Shown here piece by piece: positions 18,464 to 31,400 of a stretch of DNA of 64,000 nt. Position 1 is the first letter of the stretch, and each line of letters starts with the position of its first letter. Where the stretch lies: NCBI RefSeq assembly GCF_036711975.1, contig NC_091967.1:6572001-6636000 (forward strand), in the 5' to 3' direction. Source of the DNA: Onthophagus taurus. Taxonomy: Eukaryota > Arthropoda > Insecta > Coleoptera > Scarabaeidae. Under the pieces are notes generated by a model that was not told the DNA's origin, searched no databases, and worked only from the letters and a program-made list of their open reading frames with translations. The translations under genes and the position numbers were made by a program.

Positions 18464-19330
18464 CAGTTCCAGTTTGCTTGGTAATCCGGCTACCCGTCAA
18501 TTCGGGCCGTATCCGACCCCTTTCCATTTAACAACCCTAAACCTAAACGTGTAACAACCAGGAAAAATCACGTTAAAACCACTCGTTTAGAACAACACAC
18601 CGTCGTTCGGTCTGATTGTAATAACAAACCAAAAACTATCGGTCGCGGCTCCTCGCACGCAATTTTTTGACAGACACAATGTGATTTTATGGAATTTTTA
18701 CGATTAGTAAACGGGTTTAGTACATTTTTCACTTAGTCTCGATTGTCGGGGTGTGTCCGAGACCTTTTTGACGGTCACAAAAGGCCTCCAAAGTTGTCAC
18801 ACGCATACACATAGGCGTCCAAACGGTGTTGGCTGTCAAACACGAACTGGCAACTGGCAGTATGAACATGGATACCAATGTTAAATCGGCCCCTTCCCCT
18901 AGATTTTCTAGACATCGATTAGTTTACGACCATAAATTATTATGATTTATAATAAAAATTAAATATAAATAATTTCGTTTTGAAATATAATCTTTTATAC
19001 ACTTTAGAATTTAATAATTTAAATCAATATATACATATTTTTTAAAGTTTTGATTTGATTCAAATTCCCCGCTTTTTCTTTATTACCAATAAAAATAAGA
19101 GCAATAAAAAAGAGCTCTGTAATTTTAAACTTCAAATTTTAATTAATGTTTAAGTTTGAATTATATTGATATCATACGAGAAAATAAAAAATTTATTCAA
19201 AACATGAACAATATAAAATAATACTTTAAATGCAACAATAAGCAAATAATAATATAAATATGTATGGCTGAAATAAACAATAACAATTACACCAACCCCA
19301 CTTTAAATTAATTTTAAATAATTTTAATTT
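18464..19330. other. Gprk2 upstream region and 3' flank of the next gene
   Basis: The first few hundred bases upstream of the GRK start codon are relatively GC-rich and probably contain its leader and promoter; I could not pick a convincing TATA box. From about 18900 on, the sequence is AT-rich and contains TTTATT hexamers (near 19192) that may end the minus-strand transcript of the 19331-22611 gene. Confidence 0.4.
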
Positions 19331-22300
19331 TTATCCTCCATCAGTAACAACAACAGCTTTATGTACACAATTTCCCGATTGTATTAAAGCTGGCCACAAA
19401 TAACATTTAACATTATCAGACGTTCTATCAGAAGAATGATGTTTAAGATGTAAATCGGGTCTAAATTTTGTCGGAATCGTAAAATTGGTTTCTAATTCAA
19501 AAGGTGGATCTTGATTGATTAAAAACCAAACTGTTCGTGAAACTTCCGCAACATATCTTCGCAATCCTTCGCACGAATCCAAACATTTGTACTCTTGAAG
19601 AGTGTCGCAAACCAAATTGCGAATTTGGGTTTCGATTTCGCTTAACGGGAACGTATCGAATGTTGTTGCAAAACATTTCGTTATCGTTGACCTTAGTAAA
19701 TTTGCAGATGAGTTTCTTACGTCAATGTGAAGATTTCGGAATGTTTCTCTTAATTTTGTGTCTTTTAAATGACGACATGTCCTAAAAGCAAGCTAAAATG
19801 AATCGATTATAATGATGATTGGATACGTTGTTTTAGTTTTTACCACAACTACTGAAAAAAGAATTTTTGATTTTAATTGATTGGCGTGTGTTAAATCCGG
19901 GAGGTCATCTAAAGATTCCAATGCTCTTGGTCTACTTTGATAATAAAGAGAGGCAAATCTTCCAACTGCATCTTTTCTAATAAAAAATAAATTAAGAAAA
20001 ATAAGTAAAAATGTTAATTAAGAGTATTTCGTGTTAATTTTTTTAATGGTAACCTTTAAAACAAACCACAAAAGAATTCCTTTCACTACAAAATATAAAA
20101 AATCGGTGCCTGAAAATCCGGTTTTTAAACGATTCAATTTACGTAAACAACATTTTTTTAGATAAGCGAAAAATATTACTCTCTATCTGCATCCGTTTCC
20201 GGTTCGGAATGATATCCGTCGGAGTGGCATGGACTCTCTGGTAGTTGCATTAATTCCAAAACGGACGAACAAGCCCTTGAAAAACACATCAATAATTGAG
20301 CTACCGGGCGGTCTTCAACAACAGAATGCATTCTAAATAAGAAAAGAAATCAATAAATTATAACCAAAAAACAAAGAATTTTTTTGTGTCACCTTTTTAA
20401 TTGTGATACACAAAATAAAGCTTCCTTATCATTTTGCACTCTCTCCATTAGCATTTCAATTAAAGGTTTTAATTGTTGTAAAGCTGGTTTATCCATTAAT
20501 GTTAAAATCGTTTTATTATCGATTAATCTTTGTTGAACTTCGTTGTGATGTAACGATAGTAACCTTTGATGGGACGCATCAACTGGTTTCTTGGTATCGT
20601 TTGTACATAAACCAAGTTCGTCCAAGCGATGTAACACCGCTTTGTATGTTTCTATGTGCCTTTGTAGTTCGGACTTCAGAGCGGCATGTAAATGAGTTAA
20701 ACCAGAGGCCGTTTGTGTTAATCCGTGACAACCCAAACCTATTTATACAATCGGTTTATTGTTACTCTTTTTTGTTCAAAATGTTGAATAAATAAATACC
20801 TTTAATAAACCAAAATTCAAATTTAAGATGTAATAAACTTTTTAATTTATTCTTTATTATTGTTTGACCTCTAAAATGTTGACGTCAACATCAGATAATT
20901 ATAATACAAGTTGAATTTAAATTTATTTAATGTGGAAAACTATTCGGATTTTCCATTATTAAAAACCACAAAGATTGAAGCTTGATAAGATATTGTTCTG
21001 TTGCTTAGGATTTTTTAATTGTTGATTAATTATTTAAATAAGACAATTATTTATAATTTTTTTCTCTGAGCTTATTAAACACAAATTATATTTAAAATGA
21101 TGTCATGGGTCATTACGTAAGAATTTTGAAGAGATACTCTTTTTTTTTTGGTTAGGATTTAAAAATTATTGAAATATATGCAATCAAACATACACTAAAG
21201 TACACAAATTATTGAAAGTTATATAATTGATGTTGTTTAACAGTTTAAAAGCTATCGTATTTGAAGAAATGGCTTTCAAAACCAATCCTTAGAACCAAAT
21301 TTATGGCTACGACTCATGATTGATACTTTTGTCATCTGAAAATAAGGCAAACAAAGGTTTGTGGATTTCTTAAGACATTTCACCAGCTAACATCAAATGA
21401 TAAAATTAAAATTGGGACAACGAGCTACCATTCTCGCAAATGAGCAAATTTGATGAGCGAATTTTTAAGAAACTAGAAAACTGTGTGACAAAGACAGTTT
21501 GGGGAGTAAGGAACGACTTCTAAAGGATGTACTAGAGTAATTATTTCCATCTTGTCACTTTTGAACTTGTTTCTGTAAAATGTTTCATCGTGGCATCCGA
21601 AACGTCAAACAATGTTTTAATAAACAAAGGGCAGAAACTCGGAAGTTCTAGTTATAGTCTTATTTTTCATAATAACCATCTATTTAACCTATTGTTTGCA
21701 ACTTCTTAAATATGGCTGTCAGGGATTTAGATAATGAAGGAAGATTATTATCATCTTGTATTTGGGATTGCACCTTTTTGATATACAGTGAATTTCACTT
21801 AAGATACAATATACAAAAATATATTTCCATAGAAAAGTTGGAATGGAATGGATGAGAATTAGGATTAACGGTGTCAATATGAACAATCAATGCCAAGACT
21901 GCAACGTTTATAAGAATACAAGAAGTTCTGCTCTGGTAAAAGTTGATCAGAAAATAGTGATTAAATGAATGGTATAGATAGCAACTAAAATTCATTGCTG
22001 AGTTACTTAGAGACAGTAAATAATATTGGATTGTATTCAGAGTCATTACTAAAAATTGGCGGCCATATAGAGCCAGTAAAAAATAGAGAGAGTAAAAAGC
22101 AGAGGTTTTTATTTATATTTACCTTGAACAGCTTGTTCTAAAGTTTTCCTTCTAGAACTCAAAACGCGAAAAAACTCCGGTTGAAACTCCAAAAGAACTT
22201 GTGCCAATCTTCCCAATTTACTTTTCAACCCAGGATCTTCATGCAAAGCGAACAACCTCACCAATTGCCACAGAACAGGTTCCGCATTTAAATTTGGCCT

Positions 22301-22611
22301 CTGTCCAGTAGCTACTAATCTTAAAAATTTCAAGCATCCAATTAAAAAGGCCACTTTATTACAAAAAAATTTACTTACTTTGAAAAAAGTGTTTCCAATA
22401 ACTGCGCGGAATGAGGAAGTCCCTCCACCAATAAATCCAAAGGAAGTTCGCTGGCTAAACTAACCAAACCCACGGATCCTAATTTTGAAATTACAGCAGA
22501 AGCTTCTCTGTATTGTCTTCCTTCTGCCAAAACGAGGACTCTTCTTAAAATCAACCTAGGACTAGTCGGTGAAGCCCTTTCCTTCCGTATCCTCTCGACG
22601 GATTCCCTCAT
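19331..22611 (-). CDS. Protein with MIEAP (mitochondria-eating protein)-like C-terminal domain
   Basis: Predicted exons in transcription order are 22611-22379, 22319-22123, 20738-20393, 20332-20180, 19976-19844 and 19792-19331; all phases agree and give 507 residues. The N-terminal half is helical and leucine-rich with conserved-looking charged stretches. The last 150 residues (aromatic QDPPFELET, then SDNVKCYLWPAL, GNCVHKAVVVT at the end) follow the order seen in the C-terminal domain of vertebrate SPATA18/MIEAP, where a QDPP-like segment precedes YHVWPALM and KGEAVT. MIEAP takes part in mitochondrial quality control, but whether that role holds here is inference. The start at 22611 is supported by an in-frame stop 15 bases upstream. 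An overlapping upstream ATG (22624) in another frame opens a 20-codon uORF that runs past the main start. Confidence 0.75.
21540..21640. repeat. Dispersed repeat end with CATCCGAAACGT motif
   Basis: The block TTGTTTCTG ... GGCATCCGAAACGTCAAAC ... TTTTAATAAAC recurs in similar form at about 31085-31185, and its core appears again at about 34027. It lies in an intron of the MIEAP-like gene and is likely the end of a dispersed retroelement family. Confidence 0.45.
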
Positions 22612-22626
22612 CTTCTTCGTCCATCA

Positions 22627-25240
22627 GATGACGCGAAACGAATGAATCCCGATGTAAACGCCGGTTGAAGAAGAAGTCGTGATACCGTGATAGTGAACAG
22701 AGAGAGTTTCAAGGTGGAGAGGCGAAAATCTTTCTCTTCCAAGGCGAGATGTTTCTGGCAACGACGACGATGGATGGCACACTAACACACTTTTTTTCTT
22801 GTGTTGTTGGTTGGGAGCGGTTGTTTCGGAGATTCTCATCTTCAAGATAATATAGTATTGAATCCAGTCATTTCCCATTATTATTCGTCAATTCTTTTAG
22901 TGGGTAGAAAAATAAATGGTTAAAAAAGTAATTGTGGTTATAGAAAGAGAAATGGATTGAAATGATTTCATTAAAAAAAAAAGAATTGAAATGAAATAGC
23001 AACCTAGATAAGACGTGGTTTGAAATTTGATAAACTTGTCAAACAATCACGGTTGATTAATTTACATCGTATTTGTGGTGTTTATTACAAGCTACAAGTG
23101 CTTTGTACTGAGTTACTAAAACTGCAATGGAAAGTATAAAAGTTAAAAAAAATATGATGTATTTTAGTGATGAATGAAGTTAATTAAGCAGATGTTGGAT
23201 TTAAATCGAAATCTCCAATGTCGGCATTTGTAAGGGAAACCACTTTTAGATATATATTGGTTATTAATCCAGCGCATAACCCGTTTACACATATCTCGAG
23301 GCGAATAAGTAGTAAAAGTTGCTTCAACGTGAGTCTCATTTCAATTTCGAAGCTCAAAGTTCCATATATTATAACAGACTCAAACGAATCACTTACGAAT
23401 TAAATCAAAACAATTTCATTTAACACTTGATTGATTGTTGATGATACAAAATTGAATTTCTTCGAAATGAAACTCAAAATTACAACTTCCTAGAAGATTT
23501 TCTAAGAGAAAATAATGAAACGAAAGCTTGGCGCGTGCTAAAATAAGCGAAAGAAGAGAGAGAGAGTGTACCTGAAAAATAAAATGTTTATATAAAAGAA
23601 AAATCGTGAAATTCCGATTATTGAAATTAAAATATCGTGGTTAAAATAATCGGTTCGAATTTATCATTTTTTTCGGTACCATTTAACCGGTTAATACAAA
23701 AGTTGTTAAAAGAGTAGGTCATTGAAAGTTTTAATATTGTTTGACTCTTTCTCGGTCCATCTGGAACTTTTGCCTCACGGCACAAAATCTCTCTTCGTTT
23801 CAACGTTTTCATTTCTATTCTTCGAATTAAATATTTTGCAAGTTAGGCAACTTCATTTACAATTGCAGAATCCTGTAATTTTAAAAATTGTTTGTAATTA
23901 AAAGATGGAGCTAAATAATTTGAATATTGTTCAAAGCGAAAAGTAGCAAGCATATTAAATGCCTTATTACGTCAGAATTAATGCTCGTGTAATCAAAATA
24001 AAACAACAATTTTAAGGTCAAGTCGTTGATAGATTGTAGAACGTTTAAATCAAGCGAGATCGTTCTAATTCCTGTTTTTATTGTCTTTTTATGGATTTAA
24101 AGCAACCATGACGTTTACCTTTAAAACTCTTTCGACATTTAAATGAGAAGGAAAATTGGTTTCTTTTTGATCCTTTCACTATAAAATAATTGTGGGTTTC
24201 GGTAACGTAATTGCCTTGTTGTTGCAATAAATAACGTGTTGAAAAAAAAAGAAATATTTATTTTTAAATACTTAATTTCTTTTTGACCTAATTATTTATA
24301 AGAATTTACAAGATCCTCCCACGAAGAATGAGAGGAAGTAAACATTTACGTCTAGTCTTGATAATTGGGGCGCTAAATTGTATTGTACTTTTCTGTTGTG
24401 TTGTGAATCTACTTCTGTAACCGCCTATAACGATCGTTTTAATTCAATTTTGATCCAATTTAGTTTAATTTTTGAATCATCCCAGTTATTTTTAAAGATC
24501 CTTCCAAATTTCACAACAAAAATCTTATTTATACACGAACAAAAAAATCTATTATACAAACAATAAATTCGTAAGTAAACTTTGAAAAGAATTTAAATAT
24601 TAAACACATCGAGGGACTATTTTTAAACACGCCAATAATTTTATTAAGTCATTTTTTTGATTGCTATTACAACATTAATATACGAGAAGGCGTCAACAGC
24701 GTTTCGCCTCTTAATGTTATGTTAATTTACATTTTAATCAAATTGAACCAAGCTGATAGGGTCATCAAAGACGATGATGTAACCAATATCGAGAAGGAGT
24801 GGAAGAACACATTTTTTTTATTACTTTTAGTCAGCTGATATTTTTTTATTTGTTTGTTTTTCACGCTGTATTTTAATGTTATCGTTTAAAAGAAATTTCG
24901 TCGCCAGTTTGTCTTTGTCGAATTTAACCCAATTGCAACTGGAATTTCGAGATGATTTTCGATCGGAGATTTTGATACCCAATTTGGTATGTTTGATTAG
25001 AACGTGTAAGTTGTTATAAAATCTTGTCATTTTTATCTTGTATTTATCTCGATTTATGTTAGAATTTTAGGTTACCTTGATATTAATTTATGATACGATT
25101 ATATTTAATATTTCAAAATATATAATTTGTGTTTATGATCCTTTATATTTTATATGTAAGAAATTATTACTTTCACTTAAGTCTTCCCAATCCAAATGCT
25201 TTGGTGGAATGAAACTCTTAAGTTTAATAGAGAACTGATT
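22627..25240. other. Gene-poor stretch, left part
   Basis: The first 250 bases are the probable leader and promoter of the MIEAP-like gene (relatively GC-rich). The rest is AT-rich with a short GA-microsatellite near 23550 and no convincing exon. A short plus-strand open stretch ending in IEKEWKNT near 24810 looks like an unidentifiable element remnant. Confidence 0.4.
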
Positions 25241-25248
25241 TCTAGTTT

Positions 25249-25275
25249 GTACAGGGTGGCCAAATAAGCGTGCAA
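25249..25275. mobile_element. Solitary transposon-like terminus (ACAGGGTGGCC)
   Basis: This terminus resembles the outer end of the fold-back element at 531-1180. I could not find the matching inverted end nearby, so the extent is unknown. Confidence 0.35.
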
Positions 25276-25639
25276 AGTACTATATCTTGGAAAATACTCC
25301 TTGTAGACACTTGTGGTAAAAAATTTAACAACTAAAGTGGCTAAGAGAAAATCCTGGAAATTATTTTTAAGTTTCTAAGATGACTTTTCTCAGAAAAGTT
25401 AAATCTATTGGTATTTTCATGAAAAAATAGGAAAATGAAGCCCAAACAAGCTAGTAAAAGCAACGCCTGCATATCAAGTTCCTAACCTCAAATATTGGTG
25501 AAAGAAGATTTAATGAGAAAATTCAATGGTTTTGATCAGTTGGGTTGGGTTGGGTTGGAAACACTACAAAATTTGTTCTTACAACTGAAAAGTGAGAGAT
25601 TCATTTCACTCCACTCTTTAGTCATGAGCTTGAATGATC

Positions 25640-26340
25640 TGGAATGACCTCCACATCTATCAAAAAATATCGTATTTCAACCACGTCTTATGTTTCTATT
25701 CAATCTCATAAGCAATTCAAGAATACCTCAGCCTCATTCATGTTAAATGTAACCCAATGCGCCAACTTAATCTCTTTTTAATCTAACAATAAGAATGATA
25801 ATATTTAAACCCAAACTTATTGACAACTTAAAAATACCTCTTTGCGAATTAATTGTTTTTCAAGATGTAACCTTATCTGGAATGGCCTCAACATTTATCA
25901 AAAAATGTTGCACCTCAACCAGGTTCTATTAGATTTTCAATGAGTCAATGTTCCAATCCATCCTCCTAAGTCGTCCAGGAATACCTAAATCAGATTAGAT
26001 TATTGTAATCCCATCTAGAATTGAATCATTCCAAAATACAAGAATGTCTCTAATCAACACCATTCTTCATAAATGTTTCAACCCAACCTTATCAGCAATC
26101 TAAGAATACCTAAATTTTACTTGATTGCTTTTCAAACTGTAACTTCATCTTTAAGTTGGATGTTAAAAGATTACACACCTCAGTCAGATTTTCTAATAAA
26201 TTTCCATTCCCTACAGGATCATTCCAACCACAACTTATTGCGTTAGGTTAACCTCATCTTTAATTTTAGATTGTTCAAAATATAATCTTGAATGATCTTA
26301 ACATCAATTAAAATATATCAGTGCAGTCATTTCACTTCTG
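25640..26340. repeat. Degenerate tandem repeat, period roughly 130-150 bp
   Basis: Similar phrases recur at intervals: AATGACCTCCACATCTATCA near 25643, AATGGCCTCAACATTTATCA near 25881, and versions of AAGAATACCT with an Asn-codon-like CAACCC context near 25720, 25830, 25980 and 26107. The copies are strongly diverged and no reading frame is preserved. Confidence 0.45.
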
Positions 26341-28270
26341 ATTCCTTAGGGAGTTTGCTATTGGGATTCGAACCATTCAGAAAGGCAGTATTCTTTCTTT
26401 TGAAAGATATATGGACAGATAATTTCTGGATATCTAAAAAATTCTGAAATCTGTGAAATTTGAGTATAATTATCTTAATTTATTATTTGCAACGTATACG
26501 GCGCTCATTAAATAATAATTTGGAAGACATTTTTGAATTCCTTTATGGATTTTACAGAAAAAAGTACTTTTGGTTAAAAGATCTAAAACTAATCGTTCTT
26601 GAGATAATTTCTTTTACTAGAAATACTAAAAAATTACATATTTCACCCAATAACGTGGATTACTTGATGATTTTTAAGTAAAAAATACTCTTTTGATCTT
26701 TATTAGTTAACCGGAAGTAGCATACTTGAATAATGTTGGTGTCGTTTTTTAACACAGTATTTCATCATCTATGTATGAACTTTTGTAAATACTCTTATTG
26801 TTAATGTAATAGTGCCATATAAAAATTCGATAAAGTTGAGTATACACCACTGATGTCAGTTTCTTACAATTAGTTGTTGTTGGCAAAAAGTTTTTATTAA
26901 AATAATTCTTGTATAAATATTTACGTTTATTATTTAATATTGTATTTATTTCAATCTTGTTTATAATTTTCGTATAACAAGAGCTTTGATTGTTATATTT
27001 ATTTCTTGATATATGTATATAACGAAAGAAATCCGATTAGTGCACATTACTATTTTAGATACATAACTTTGGTTAGGTAATTTTTTTGAAGGATCAATTA
27101 CGTGTAGCACTTTCAAGATTTTTTAGCGCACGCTCGTGCTCTAGAATGTATTGTGCGCCAGTTCTTTTGGCATTTTTGTAACGACACACCTCGACGGTCA
27201 CCATTTGCGAACCATGAAGTTTTTTTCCAATATTTTTCTTTATTGATGATTGTTTTTATTCGGCTTTATTACCCTTTCAATTTCAGAAAGTATAAATAAT
27301 TATCTAGATTAGGATTAGAAATTGTTACTCAATATAACCAATTCGCAAACACAATTTTATTTTCCATTAAATTCATAATAATTATTATGATAAAACCAAT
27401 TCTGTGAATGTTGAATTATTGAAGTATATATTTTCTTTTATGTCGTTTCACGTTTATCCAATAAATATTTTTAAAATAACTTTTTTAAGTGCTTCGTTGG
27501 TTTGAAAGAGCTTTACGAGGTGCAATTGCTTAACGTTATTTCAAGGCTGAGAGTTTTCTGTGTTAGAGTTGCAATTACCGCGTGGTGTTTGAATATATCA
27601 TTTTCGAATGGTTCACCGCCCTTTTTTAAAAACACAACTTCAAATAAATTATTGAGTTAAGTACAAAGTCCTTAAAGTTAACATCTTTGTTGATAATCAA
27701 TCAACTAAAAAAATATTGTTATCAATAAAAAGAAAATCAAATCAATCCAAATCGATGTGACGTTAATTTGATTTATTTGGAATGTTACTTTTTAATGCAT
27801 TGAGATGAAGTAATTTTATAATGTAGCAATATTTGTTTAAGTAGAAATCAATAATCAAACCAAATCTAATGAGTGTGTAATGTGATAGGGAGATTTTCTT
27901 GGATTATGAAGGATTTCGACACGAATTTAATTGAATTTTTTTTGTAAATAAAAGAAATAATAAGCTTAGTTAACCATATCAGGAGATTTGGGCTCAAAGA
28001 TAAAGAGAAATGTTTGTGTTGATAACGAAAAAATCTAACAAAAAATTTTTTCCTGTCAAAGAAAACGTCATAAAATAAAGTAATTTAACGGAAAACAATC
28101 AATTCCTAGTATAAATAGAAACACAAAACAAAAAAATGTAACATAATTGTATAGAAAAATTTTACTACGAACTTGAATTGGTTTTGATTGTAAGAGTAAA
28201 AAGGATTGAGTAGTAAAAGGTGGGCAAAAACGTATGGGAAGAATGGACTATGAGTATTGATCGTTGTGAG
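26341..28270. other. Gene-poor stretch upstream of the SLC7 gene
   Basis: AT-rich sequence with no exon, RNA gene or clear repeat that I can support. The open frame at 26460-26681 has ordinary intergenic composition and no family features. Confidence 0.4.
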
Positions 28271-28424
28271 TCGCTTCGAGAGGGACCTGCGCCAACGTGA
28301 AGAGGCGCCTCAATTTTAAAAGCGTCGACGCCGAAAACTACACGCGCATTTCAAAGTCGCAGTCACTCGCGCTCGGCGGTTCTTTCGTCGTCGTCGTCGT
28401 TCGCGTCGGTTTAGTTCTGAAGAA
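28271..28424 (+). promoter_or_regulatory. CG-rich leader/promoter region of the SLC7 gene
   Basis: This is a sharp local rise in GC and CpG content directly before the start codon, including a TCGTCG tract at about 28387. It is consistent with a 5' untranslated exon or core promoter. No TATA box is evident. Confidence 0.4.
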
Positions 28425-31400
28425 ATGGATGAGAAAAAGGTTGAAGATGAGGTTACCCTAAAACCAAAAATGACGCTGCTTAATGGCATCACCGTCATTG
28501 TTGGCAGCATCATTGGTTCGGGGATTTTCGTGTCACCTGCCGGTGTCTTAATGCACACCGGTAGTGTTAATTTGTCACTAATTGTTTGGATTGCATCCGG
28601 AATTTTTTCTATGGTAAGCAAAAATATACAAAAATTCTTTTTTCTGGTGGTACTGCAAAAAGGATGAGGTTAAAAGGTCCGAACTGAAATTTTTATTTTT
28701 TATGATAATCTTTGAACTTTCGTGTCAATACAAATAAAACAATTAAAATGGTTCTCTTTTCGACTTAGAACAATAATAAATTAAATAAATTTTTAACTGT
28801 GATTTTTCATAATACTTTATTAAAAACTTATGCGGTTTTAAAACCACATACTTTTTATTTAACTTTAAGTTTTTATGTTAAAACCTCATTATGTTACAAA
28901 AATTCTATTTTAACACCAATAAATGTTGTGACGTTAAATTCTTTGAAAGTATATGATAAATAAGTAGCTTTGTATTCATTCAAAATTAAACGTAAAAATC
29001 CATTATATTACATACAACAGGTTTATCCAGTTCTACCAAGTATTCAACAATTATTGTTAATTGAGATTGACCGATTATTACCATTCATTACGATATTTTT
29101 TCTTGGCATTAAGATAAACTATAATAATTAACGAAAACTACATGATTGTTGATTATTTTTTTTATCGAGAAACGTGAGAAAACTATAAATGACTAACTCA
29201 AACACAAACGCGTACATATCCTGAATGTATAATGTTTAATCTCGAGTGTACAATACGAAATGGGTCATTTTAGTAGTGCGTCACAACGCCCTAAGAATAT
29301 GGTAGGTTTGCGGTGAGGTCAGAGTTCAAATTGTTGCGTCATCTGTTCTTGAAGGGTTGGAATTTCTATGGACCACAGAAATTCAGGTAGAGAAATATGA
29401 ACCGATCACCTTTAAACATGTAAAAGTAAAATAAAATAATCTTAAAAGATTTATGGTTTAAGTGAAAAATAATGCAATAAAAATGTCTCTGTATCGATTG
29501 TCATCACAAAAGTAAATCTTCTAAAATTTGTCGCTAAGGGCGATAAAAAATTATCTCTGATCTTTTGTATGTAATGTATGTTTGGTGATGTGACGAGGTG
29601 TTTAAAAAAAAATGTAATTTATTAAACAGGAGGAGGACACATGCTGGGGTTACGCAACGTTTCAATTTTTATGCAAACATAAACTCTTTTTGTCCATAAA
29701 AAAAAATTAAAAAATACGATGTTCATTATAATTTAAAACGCGCAAAATTTTTCTAAAAGGTTTGTGTTATTTTCAATTTGGGAGTAGGTTATTTTTTTTA
29801 AACCGGAACCCGCGTATAAATTCCTACTCGAAAAGATCGCCTCAACTTGAAGTTATTTAAAAATACTTTTTTTCCTAACAATAGATTAGAAGCTGTAGAA
29901 GCATAATTTTGGAGATAACCTATATAAGATAATACAAAAAAATATATGCCGACCATTTTCATTTCAATTTTCAAATTAATGAGACGTCAGATCCACCAAC
30001 ATTTCCTGTTCGTAGAAAATGGAACTTCTCGAATTCTCTTGGGATTGCTTGGCTTTCAAGGCAATAGGATTCTTGAAAGCTCCGCGTAATTAGTACAAAA
30101 GCTGCTTTATTCTATTAGTTCCATGGTATTTTTATTAATTATTTCGTATTCATTTAATCTTGATTTTAAGTCTTATTTTTAACGTAAGGTTACAAAAAAA
30201 TAAATAAAATTGTATAACTGAATTAATTAATAAGCGTAAATATTGACCAAGATGTTGAATTTCTCGTCTCGGTCATTAAAAATTAAAAATAGGAAGGTTG
30301 TAGTCTCCTACCTAAAAAAGTATTTTGAATAATACTCGTTTATGACTGAAGATATCAAAAAACTTTATACATGGAAAAAATAAGAATCGTTTTAAACCGG
30401 CAATTTGGGCCTCCTATTCAAGTTTCAAGTTGGTAAAGCTATGATTTGAAAACTTTGGTTATTACTGTTTTATAAGATTAAGTCAGTTTTGGAATCATCT
30501 CTCTAAGTTAGGATAAACATCGGAATCATTTAGATTGATGATGAAACGTCCACGTAGTGTGTGACAAAAATAGTGTTGCTAAAGTAGAGAACTAATGATT
30601 ATGAACACTGGAGGCAAGCTGTGAATATTCAAGTCATCCAATAGATACTGGGATCATCCACAAGAATGAAATTAATAATATAAATACTGAAAAATTAGGT
30701 ACTGTATCTAACTTTCCCATTTTGGAACAAATCACCGTAATGGATACGGGAATATCAATTGCATACTAGAATCATCCACAGAATACTGGAATCACACATT
30801 ATATTCTGGTTCTAATCATCATGGAACCTGGATCTAACTTTTGGGTACTGGACCAAACTCTATGAGTACTACACCCAACAACTGCGTATTGGAATCATCC
30901 TCTAGATATTGGAACCAATCACTATTTTCTTGTTCTAATTTTTATGGAAATAGAATCAAATTTCTGGATACCAATCACTATGGATACTGCACTTAAAAAT
31001 TGGACACTGGAAACATCCACGAAACTCTAAGATCATCCGCAAAATACTGAAATCAAGAACTGATACCTACGAACTGACAAGAAACAAGTTCACTTCCAAC
31101 TTGTTTCTGAAGAAGATTGAACATAGCATCCGAAACGTTAAACACTTTTGCGAAAGATACATCATTATAGATAATAAAACTAAATAAATTTTTGACTAAT
31201 ATGAAATTGAATACTTAAGGAGTACTTAAGTACTGTATTTTTTGCTATTATAAACACCTTTTCAACTGAAATTCTCGACCATGACGGGGTCACCTCATTG
31301 AAATCGAAAGGTTTCTCGGCTTACACCGATCGATCGGATCTCTTGCATACACACAGGTAGCCAGGAGAGATGGTAAATAGATACTGTACTTACATAACGT

